Assembly (NCBI GenBank): GCA_900313265.1
Contig: OMRN01000108.1
Span: forward strand, 1 to 12,701
Reading direction: 5' to 3'
DNA from: an uncultured Lachnospiraceae bacterium
GTDB taxonomy: Bacteria > Bacillota > Clostridia > Lachnospirales > Lachnospiraceae
DNA length: 12,701 bases
A program made the position numbers and the translations under genes. Position 1 is the stretch's first letter; each line of letters starts with the position of its first letter. A model generated the notes under the pieces. The model was not told where the DNA came from. It worked only from the letters and a program-made list of their open reading frames with translations, and searched no databases. This document shows positions 6,635 through 12,701 of this stretch, in pieces.

Positions 6635-9527
6635 ATCATCCGTTCTTTCACTGATTTTAACAATGATTATTATTCCGGTTCTGGTACTTTCTTCCGTCCC
6701 GGTACTTACGGTACGGGCCGAAGGAGAGGATGAACCGTCCGAAACGGAAGAAAAATCGATGATTGTCATGAAAATTTCCACCGAAGAAGAACTTCTGGAA
6801 ATTGCCCAAAAATGTCATGACGATTTCTGGTCTTTGGATAAAACCATCGAGTTAACGGACGATATCGAATTAACCGGGGAATTCCCGGGCTTTCCGATTT
6901 TTAACGGAGTGTTTGACGGGAAGGGGCATACCATCCGGAATTACACTTATTCCGGAGACAACAGCATTACCGGTTTTATCAACGAAATCGGAAAAGACGG
7001 TTATGTGAAAAATCTGACGCTGGAAGTGAACATCCGGACGGAGGATGATGTGCAGTGCATCGGTGCCGTTGCGGGTATCAATGCCGGAATAATTGAAAAC
7101 TGCAAGGTTTCGGGGCTCGTAATTGCAGGCAGTGAAGTCGGCGGTATCGTGGGAATCAATCAGTACAGCGGACTGATTAACCGGGCACAAAACGATGCGC
7201 AGATCAGCGGATTTTATTATACGGGAGGTATTGCCGGAAAGAATTACGGTATTATTGCCGGAAGTAAAAACCGGGGCAATATCAACAGTTCCGAAAACTG
7301 GATTGAGATGGAGGATGAAAACACCGGAAGTTCCTTGCTGGGCGTAGAGGATACGACCGGATTAATCAGTGTTCACAGCGGTGTGGATACAGGTGGAATC
7401 GCGGGATTTTCGGAAGGACTGATTCACCGCTCGGAAAATGGCGGAACGGTCGGTTATGAGCATGCCGGCTATAACATCGGTGGAATTGCAGGACGTCAGT
7501 CGGGAATCATTTTCTCTTCCTTCAATGTGGGATATGTTTACGGGAAAAAGGATGTCGGAGGCGTCATCGGCCAGCAGGAGCCGTACATCGAAGTAGATCA
7601 GGGTAAGAGTTTAAAATATGCAACGGCCCAGATTGAAAGAGATGTGGATAAGTTAATTGCCGATGCGGATGCGGCCGAGGACAGTCTGTCTGCGGACTTA
7701 CATACACTGAAGCTGAGTTCCGATGCCGTGAAGGACAGCGTGAATAAAATCACACAGGACGCTTCGGACTCTAAGCAGGATGTCACTACGGATGCCGAAA
7801 ATAAGGGAAATCAGATTTCCGGCAAAATAAACGAGATAAAGAACGGCATCGATCTTCCGGTTGATATCGATAAAATCAGAGACGAGAAAGAAAAGAGCAA
7901 ACAGGATGTACAGAACCGGAAGAACAGTCTTGCGAATGAAAACGAGTCCTGGACGGCCGATATGGAATCCTTAAGTACGAATCTGGATGCGATGTCCGAA
8001 GTACTGGACCGTATCGCGAAAAACAGTAAGAATAATGCGGATAAGCTGTCCCGTGATGTCGATAACTTAAACGAATCGCTGGATTCGACCTACAACCTGA
8101 TGTCCGATATCAAGAACGGACTGGAGGAAGAAGGCGTGTCGTATCTCTTTACCGATTTATCCGAAGAGGCGCTGGATATGGATCTGACCGGCAGAGCCGT
8201 CAACTGCGTGAATAAGGGTGTGGTAAAAGGAGATATTGAAATCGGCGGCATAGTCGGGGCCATGGCAATCGATGACGAAAATCTTGAAAGTAACCAGATT
8301 ATTACATTCGGTTTAAAAACCGGTGAGGCATATTCCACGGTAAATGTTTTAAGACGGTGTACAAACGAAGGATTCGTATCCTCCAGGAAAGACAAAACCG
8401 GAGGAATCGCGGGATACATGCAGCAGGGTGTGATTCATGACTGCCGCGGTTACGGGAATGTGAAATCCGAAGAAAGAAATTATGTGGGCGGCATCTGCGG
8501 TCTCTCCGAAGGCAGTATCACCGGAAGTTATGTTCTTTGTTCGATTTCCGGAAACAGTTATGTCGGCGGTGTTGCCGGCTCGACCGTAAAAATCAAAGAC
8601 TGCACGTCCATGCCTTTAATGAAGTGTACCGGAGACAATACCGGAGCGGTTGCGGGAGAGATTCCAAGAGACAAGCTGACCAAGGAAAATAATTTCGAGG
8701 AAGTTCTCGGCAATGTTTTTGTATCGGATGATCATTACGGAATCGATAAAGTAAACTATGCCGATATTGCGGAAAAATTAACCTATAAGGAACTGTGTGA
8801 AAGGGAAGGACTTCCGTCGGAGTTTAAACACCTGACGGTTACCTTCCGCGTAGACGATGAAACGGTTCAGACAAATGAATACGCATACGGAGCGGACCTA
8901 ACCGGTATAGCCTGTCCGGAAATCGAAGGAGCGGCCGGAAGCTTTGTTCACTGGCCGGATTTAAGCGGCGAAAAGATGCTCGGCAATCTGGTAGTGGAAG
9001 CTGAGTTTTTGCAAAACATTACGGTAATTCCTTCGGAACTGAAGGATAACGAAAATGTGGCGGTTTTTGTCGGCGGAGAGTTTAATTATGACGACGGAAT
9101 TTCCGTGTCGGCACTGACGAAAAACGAAATCGCATCAAGGATTCCGGATGTGGCGGATGCAAAGGACTTCAGGGCATACCGGGTGGAAGTTTCGGAAAGT
9201 GCCGCAACGGAGGATGGAAGAAAAGCCGGTGATTTCTCTTATGCGGTCCGCATATATAATCCGTTTAAATACTGCCGTGCATGGATGATTACAGTGGGTG
9301 ACGGCGGAGAAGTAAAGGAACTTGAAAAGAACGAGCGGGGCAGTTATCTGGCGGCGCAAATGCCGGGTAACGGGGCGGTTTATGTAATAACCGAAACGGC
9401 AAATCCTTTATACAAAAAACTCATCATAGCCGGAGCAGCAGCGGCAACCGTCATTCTGATTGTGGTAATCATCGTGATTACCTTTCGCAGAAAAAAGAAA
9501 AAACACGGAGTTGAAAAAGAGGCATAA
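6627..9527 (+). CDS. Anchored surface protein: GLUG beta-solenoid interrupted by a coiled-coil hairpin
   Basis: The protein has 966 residues. A signal peptide (about 1-31, cut near VRAEG) is followed by a beta-rich region and GLUG-like repeats (about 145-315: VAGINAGIIENCKVSG, VGGIVGINQYSGLINRAQN, TGGIAGKNYGIIAGSKNRG, TGGIAGFSEGLIHRSENGG, IGGIAGRQSGIIFSSFNVG). A long helical, charged segment (about 330-503) interrupts them, with a Pro-containing break at 408-415 (IDLPVDID) separating two arms of about 80 residues. GLUG-type repeats then resume (about 521-676). Next are a beta-grasp or InlB-repeat-like module (about 735-795), an all-beta domain (about 797-925), one transmembrane helix (about 931-953) and a basic cytoplasmic tail (RRKKKKHGVEKEA). 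It should be outside the cell, tied to the membrane by its C-terminus. GLUG repeats are known from surface and adhesin-like proteins. The overlap with the MMPL gene suggests it works with that pump; the function itself is not established. Confidence 0.85.
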   Translation: MRKSSVLSLILTMIIIPVLVLSSVPVLTVRAEGEDEPSETEEKSMIVMKISTEEELLEIAQKCHDDFWSLDKTIELTDDIELTGEFPGFPIFNGVFDGKGHTIRNYTYSGDNSITGFINEIGKDGYVKNLTLEVNIRTEDDVQCIGAVAGINAGIIENCKVSGLVIAGSEVGGIVGINQYSGLINRAQNDAQISGFYYTGGIAGKNYGIIAGSKNRGNINSSENWIEMEDENTGSSLLGVEDTTGLISVHSGVDTGGIAGFSEGLIHRSENGGTVGYEHAGYNIGGIAGRQSGIIFSSFNVGYVYGKKDVGGVIGQQEPYIEVDQGKSLKYATAQIERDVDKLIADADAAEDSLSADLHTLKLSSDAVKDSVNKITQDASDSKQDVTTDAENKGNQISGKINEIKNGIDLPVDIDKIRDEKEKSKQDVQNRKNSLANENESWTADMESLSTNLDAMSEVLDRIAKNSKNNADKLSRDVDNLNESLDSTYNLMSDIKNGLEEEGVSYLFTDLSEEALDMDLTGRAVNCVNKGVVKGDIEIGGIVGAMAIDDENLESNQIITFGLKTGEAYSTVNVLRRCTNEGFVSSRKDKTGGIAGYMQQGVIHDCRGYGNVKSEERNYVGGICGLSEGSITGSYVLCSISGNSYVGGVAGSTVKIKDCTSMPLMKCTGDNTGAVAGEIPRDKLTKENNFEEVLGNVFVSDDHYGIDKVNYADIAEKLTYKELCEREGLPSEFKHLTVTFRVDDETVQTNEYAYGADLTGIACPEIEGAAGSFVHWPDLSGEKMLGNLVVEAEFLQNITVIPSELKDNENVAVFVGGEFNYDDGISVSALTKNEIASRIPDVADAKDFRAYRVEVSESAATEDGRKAGDFSYAVRIYNPFKYCRAWMITVGDGGEVKELEKNERGSYLAAQMPGNGAVYVITETANPLYKKLIIAGAAAATVILIVVIIVITFRRKKKKHGVEKEA

Positions 9528-9582
9528 ATCGTAAACGAGAACCTTTAAATAATCAAAACAAAAAAGGGGAGAAAACGAAAAC

Positions 9583-10572
9583 ATGAGCAAACGAATCAAA
9601 CTTACCAATCAGGAGAATAACGATGTCCAGATGTCGCCGTTAATGAAGGCGGTCAAATCAATTCATTCGGTTTCTTCTTCGGGAGATTCCATCGATTTGG
9701 AAGACATCAAGAAACAGCGCTCCAGTCAGGATTTATTTGGCAGCATATCCACGCTGTCTAAGGATATTGTGGTACAGGAACTGTCTCCCCGCGGAATTCC
9801 TGCCGAGTGGGTTTTTCCGGAATTCAAGCATGACAAGGACCGTGTGGTTTTCTACTGTCACGGCGGCGGTTATACCTGCGGCAGTTTAAAATATGCCAGA
9901 GTCATCGCATCGAAACTTGCGGTGCATACCGGCATTCCCGTTATGAGTTTTGAATATTCCTTAGCGCCGGAACATCCTTATCCGGCTGCACTCGAAGATG
10001 CGCTGGTAATCTGGAATTACATTATGCAGCTTGGATTCGGAGCAAGGGAAGTAATTGTGGTCGGCGATTCCGCCGGCGGAAATCTGGCGCTTGAACTGAT
10101 TTTAAAACTGAAATCCCAGAAAAGAATTCTGCCGAAAGGGCTGGTTTTAATGAGCCCATGGACCGATATGACCATGTCCGGGGAAACTTACGAAACCTGC
10201 AAGGACATCGATCCTCTATTGACGAAAGAGTATATTCAGACCTGCCGGTATTCATTCGTGGGATTAAACGAAAAATATAACGAAGAAGAGACCAAAATTA
10301 AAATCGATGAAGCGGACCTTGATTATGCCAATCCGGATTTCAGTCCTCTTTTTGCGGATCTGGAAGGCTTCCCGCCTACCCTGATTCAGGTCGGCTCCAA
10401 TGAAATTTTAAAATCCGATTCCATCCGTCTTTATGAAAAACTCTTAAGCCTCGGCGTACTGGCGGTTTTGGAAGAGTACGATGACGCATGGCACGTTTTT
10501 CAGATGATGCCGCTTAAAAAAGCAGTGATTGCGATGGATTCCATCGGCAGATTTGTAGACGGATTATTCTAA
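9583..10572 (+). CDS. Alpha/beta hydrolase, hormone-sensitive-lipase (esterase/acetylhydrolase) family
   Basis: This 329-residue enzyme lacks a signal peptide, so it is probably cytoplasmic. The oxyanion-hole motif is HGGG (93-96) in VVFYCHGGGYTCGS, and the nucleophile is Ser163 in GDSAGGN. The acid is probably Glu274 or Asp279 in VGSNEILKSDS; in this subfamily the acid can be Glu, and I cannot settle which it is. The catalytic His is His303 in DDAWHVF. MSFEYSLAPEHPYPAALED (121-139) is also typical. Family members cleave short- to medium-chain esters or acetyl groups. GGGGAG at 9566-9571 precedes the ATG by 11 bases. It follows the GLUG protein gene by 55 bases with no terminator and precedes the acyltransferase gene by 16 bases. 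An esterase beside an acyltransferase suggests ester remodelling or editing on one shared product. The family is certain; the substrate is unknown. Confidence 0.95.
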   Translation: MSKRIKLTNQENNDVQMSPLMKAVKSIHSVSSSGDSIDLEDIKKQRSSQDLFGSISTLSKDIVVQELSPRGIPAEWVFPEFKHDKDRVVFYCHGGGYTCGSLKYARVIASKLAVHTGIPVMSFEYSLAPEHPYPAALEDALVIWNYIMQLGFGAREVIVVGDSAGGNLALELILKLKSQKRILPKGLVLMSPWTDMTMSGETYETCKDIDPLLTKEYIQTCRYSFVGLNEKYNEEETKIKIDEADLDYANPDFSPLFADLEGFPPTLIQVGSNEILKSDSIRLYEKLLSLGVLAVLEEYDDAWHVFQMMPLKKAVIAMDSIGRFVDGLF

Positions 10573-10588
10573 ATTAACAGGAACGAAA

Positions 10589-11845
10589 ATGGCACAGGAT
10601 ACATGGTACAGAGTTGATAATGTGGCAAAGGTTTTTCTGGCAAGCGTAAACGATCGCGACCCCAGAACTTTTCGCATGACCTGTACACTGAAAGAAGAAA
10701 TCGATGAGGAAACGCTTAAGAAGGCAGTGAATCTTTCCGTCGGGGAGAGACCGCAGTACCAGGTCACCATTCTGAGGGGATTTTTCTGGCATTACATGGA
10801 ACATACGGATGCCGAGCCGGTGGTGGAAGAAGAGCATGACCGCATCTGTGCGAATCTGATTGATGAAAGTTCGTTCGGAAAGCTGCATTACCGTGTGACC
10901 TATTATCATAACCGGATTAATCTGGAAGTTTCCCATGCAATAGCGGACGGAAACGGTGCACTGGAATTCTTAAATCTGATTGTCGAAAAATATTTAAAAA
11001 TCAAACACCCGGACGAACTCGGAAATCTTTCCATGTCGACGGGAACTTCGGAAGCTGATTTGTCGCAGGACAGTTTCCGGCAGTTTTACTCGAAGAAAAA
11101 AAGAAAGGGAAAAAAGCAGGAGAGGAAGAAAGCCTATCATATCAAGGGAATGAAACATCCTTACAACCAGACGCAGTTTCTGGAAGTGCATATGCCGGTA
11201 AAGGACGTTCTTTCGAAAGCAAAAGAAATGAATGTAACTTTAACTACATATGTAGGTACATCGCTGATGATGGCTATTTATAAGGATATGCCCCTGCTTT
11301 CCCGGACGAAACCCATAACCTTAAGCATGCCGGTAAATCTTCGGAATTATTATCCTTCGAATACCGCAAGAAACTTCTTTAATTCGGTTTTTGTCAGTCA
11401 CATTTTTAAAAATGACGATACGTTTGAAAGCGTTGCCGAAAAGTTTCAGGAGGATTTAAAGAAGGAGCTGACACCGGAAGCGGTAGCCGAGAGAATGTAT
11501 GATTACGAGAAACTCGAACGTCTTCTTTTTATCCGCATGGTACCGCTTTTTATCAAGAACCCGGTGGTAAATGCGTTTAACCGCCGTTCCGTAAGAAGGG
11601 TAACCGCGGTTTTGTCAAACCTCGGTAAACTTCCGATTCCGCCGGAGGTCAGCGACTATGTGGAATCGTACAATGCGTTCTGCTCAACCTCGAGTCTGTT
11701 TGTGGTAATCAGTTCCTATAAGGATGAACTGGTGATGGGAATCAGCAGTGCATACCGCAATACGCAGGTTTTAAGGGATTTTCTTAAATCCTTTTCGGAT
11801 AACGGAATCGAAACCACGGTTTATTCGACGGAGTTAATTGAATAA
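10589..11845 (+). CDS. HxxxDG acyltransferase (condensation/PapA/alcohol acetyltransferase superfamily)
   Basis: This 418-residue protein carries the superfamily active-site motif HAIADG (His116, Asp120, Gly121) in INLEVSHAIADGNGALEFL. The second-lobe signature SMPVNLRNYYPSNTARNFFN (246-265) and a late SNLGKLPIP segment (343-351) match the AATase/PapA-like group. Enzymes of this fold join an acyl thioester donor to an alcohol or amine; the His acts as general base. The two-lobe length of about 420 residues is a complete single enzyme, with no carrier or adenylation domain, so it is not a peptide-synthetase module. A Lys/Arg-rich patch (169-181) between the lobes could contact membrane or an acidic carrier. 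A short ribosome binding site (AGGA, about 10579-10582) precedes the ATG. From the neighbouring exporter and hydrolase I infer that it acylates a lipid or glycolipid; the substrate is not readable. Confidence 0.88.
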   Translation: MAQDTWYRVDNVAKVFLASVNDRDPRTFRMTCTLKEEIDEETLKKAVNLSVGERPQYQVTILRGFFWHYMEHTDAEPVVEEEHDRICANLIDESSFGKLHYRVTYYHNRINLEVSHAIADGNGALEFLNLIVEKYLKIKHPDELGNLSMSTGTSEADLSQDSFRQFYSKKKRKGKKQERKKAYHIKGMKHPYNQTQFLEVHMPVKDVLSKAKEMNVTLTTYVGTSLMMAIYKDMPLLSRTKPITLSMPVNLRNYYPSNTARNFFNSVFVSHIFKNDDTFESVAEKFQEDLKKELTPEAVAERMYDYEKLERLLFIRMVPLFIKNPVVNAFNRRSVRRVTAVLSNLGKLPIPPEVSDYVESYNAFCSTSSLFVVISSYKDELVMGISSAYRNTQVLRDFLKSFSDNGIETTVYSTELIE

Positions 11846-11847
11846 AA

Positions 11848-11897
11848 ATAGTTTACATAATATTATTTGATTTACATAAAACATATAGTTTACATAA
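11848..11897 (+). repeat. Three phased TTTACATAA repeats in the intergenic gap
   Basis: TTTACATAA occurs at 11852-11860, 11871-11879 and 11889-11897, start-to-start distances of 19 and 18 bp. The outer two extend to a 13-bp match, ATAGTTTACATAA (11848-11860 and 11885-11897). The stretch is about 85% A+T, much richer than its surroundings. There is no hairpin or T-run terminator. It could be an AT-rich regulator site, a weak internal promoter region or slippage-derived repeats. Confidence 0.6.
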
Positions 11898-11918
11898 AAC
11901 AGAATGGAATAAAGATAA

Positions 11919-12599
11919 GTGAAAACATGCCAGCATTGCAAAATGAATATCGGCGGTAATTTAGAGAAATGCCCCCTATGTCAGAATGCTTTAACCGGAG
12001 AGGGCGAGAGGGATTACTGGCCGAAAATAACCCTGAACACAAAAAGGACGAAGGCATATAAAATCGTGCTTTTTGCGGCTATTTCCGTGTGCATTGTGAC
12101 GCTGGCCATGGATTTTCTGTTCTTAAAGGTGGAACACGTATCCTTCAGCCCGATTGTGGTAGCGTGGATTCTGGTGACCGGATGGATTTTGGAGTCGACC
12201 ATCAAGAAGCATTACAATCTGTTAAAGACCATGTTTGTTTCAATGATTACGATTTGTGTGCTTTGCCAGATTACGGAAATTTATATTCATTATGCGTGGG
12301 ATGTTCCGTACCTCGGAATTACGGCCGGATGGATTGTTCCGATTCTGTGCTCCGTCAATATGGTGGCGAATTTTGTTTTGTCCTTTGTGGACAAGCAGTT
12401 TACGGATCATTCGTTAATTTATATGTTTTTGAATATTTTAGTCGGGGTGCTTCCCTGGATTGCACTGTTCTTTTATCAGGGAATGCCGCCCCTTACCTGG
12501 TCGGTTTGTCTCGTGATTAACTGTCTGGCTTTCGTGGCGCTCTTTGTATTTAAGGGAAAAATCGCCATAGAGGAATTTAAGAAAAGATTCCATGTGTAA
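11919..12599 (+). CDS. Zinc-ribbon membrane protein (DUF6320-like), six predicted helices
   Basis: The protein has 226 residues. The start is a GTG (11919-11921), required because the first zinc ligand is already residue 4 and no ATG in this frame lies between the upstream stop and the motif. The Shine-Dalgarno is weak (GGAAT/AAAG region). The N-terminus is a four-Cys zinc ribbon, C4-x2-C7 and C18-x2-C21 (CQHCK...CPLCQ). A soluble linker follows, then about six hydrophobic helices (48-68, 77-93, 102-121, 131-156, 165-186, 191-212) and a basic end (KGKIAIEEFKKRFHV). The architecture matches what I remember as DUF6320, often beside alcohol acetyltransferase-like genes in Lachnospiraceae; that recollection is unverified. 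It lies 73 bases after the acyltransferase gene. It may recruit or hold the cytoplasmic enzymes at the membrane, which is inference only. Confidence 0.8.
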   Translation: MKTCQHCKMNIGGNLEKCPLCQNALTGEGERDYWPKITLNTKRTKAYKIVLFAAISVCIVTLAMDFLFLKVEHVSFSPIVVAWILVTGWILESTIKKHYNLLKTMFVSMITICVLCQITEIYIHYAWDVPYLGITAGWIVPILCSVNMVANFVLSFVDKQFTDHSLIYMFLNILVGVLPWIALFFYQGMPPLTWSVCLVINCLAFVALFVFKGKIAIEEFKKRFHV

Positions 12600-12641
12600 G
12601 CATTAAGAGAAAATCATTCTGACGAATAAAGGATGAAACTT

Positions 12642-12701
12642 ATGGCTAAGAAAACGGATACGGAAAGTAATAAACGATTTGATTTCAGATTCTATGGCTG
12701 C
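12642..12701 (+). CDS. Start of an unidentified gene, cut by window edge
   Basis: Only 20 codons are present (MAKKTDTESNKRFDFRFYGC). AAAGGA at 12628-12633 lies eight bases before ATG 12642, supporting this start over the in-frame ATG at 12633, which would overlap that site. It follows the zinc-ribbon gene by 42 bases without a terminator, so it probably belongs to the same operon. There is no signal peptide in the visible part. The product cannot be identified from this fragment. Confidence 0.6.
   Translation, partial: MAKKTDTESNKRFDFRFYGC

Noticed and set aside
6067..6663. 198-codon open frame on the minus strand inside the MMPL gene
   Set aside because: It lies antisense to a strongly supported gene, and its protein resembles no family. 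It is an artefact of codon bias on the opposite strand.
10589..11845. Non-ribosomal peptide synthetase condensation module
   Set aside because: The HxxxDG motif is present, but the protein is a stand-alone enzyme of 418 residues without adenylation or carrier domains nearby, and its second-lobe motif fits the AATase/PapA group better.
12089..12520. 143-codon alternative frame inside the zinc-ribbon membrane gene
   Set aside because: The overlapping frame has a coherent zinc ribbon and membrane helices; this frame is Cys/Gly-rich noise with no ribosome binding site.

Overview
The window looks like chromosomal DNA of a low-to-mid GC Gram-positive anaerobe, most likely a Lachnospiraceae-type Clostridium. 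Pointers are AGGAGG-type ribosome binding sites, lipobox lipoproteins, a DUF4358 lipoprotein, a DUF6320-like zinc-ribbon membrane protein and a GLUG-motif surface protein. This is a judgement from gene content; I cannot name the genus.

Left arm (1-2676, minus strand). Three genes read leftwards from a promoter at about 2648-2676: a secreted SGNH/GDSL-family lipoprotein, a DUF4358 lipoprotein, and an AlgI-type MBOAT membrane acyltransferase that runs off the left edge. Together they look like a cell-surface acylation (probably O-acetylation) module: the MBOAT protein moves an acyl group across the membrane, the SGNH protein would hand it to an extracellular glycan, and the DUF4358 protein is an accessory of unknown role.

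Middle (2677-3990). A divergent intergenic region holds a 21-bp imperfect palindrome between the two promoters. It is followed by a candidate 20-codon leader ORF and then ilvE (branched-chain amino acid aminotransferase). ilvE ends in a very strong intrinsic terminator with a perfect 18-bp stem. The right half of that stem is repeated 39 bp further on, giving a REP-like repeat element.

Right arm (3972-12701, plus strand). An extended -10 promoter starts what looks like one long operon with no visible internal terminator: (1) an MMPL/RND-family exporter; (2) a large anchored surface protein with GLUG-type beta-solenoid repeats interrupted by a long coiled-coil hairpin, overlapping gene 1 by 8 nt; (3) an HSL-family alpha/beta hydrolase; (4) an HxxxDG acyltransferase of the condensation/PapA/alcohol acetyltransferase superfamily; (5) a six-helix membrane protein with an N-terminal zinc ribbon; (6) the first 20 codons of another gene. 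The gene classes resemble mycobacterial MmpL-PapA-hydrolase-small membrane protein loci, which build and export acylated glycolipids. My main proposal is that this is an undescribed lipid or acyl-ester assembly and export system of a Gram-positive anaerobe, with the GLUG/coiled-coil protein as a candidate extracellular partner of the pump.

No tRNA, rRNA, CRISPR array, insertion sequence or prophage gene was seen.
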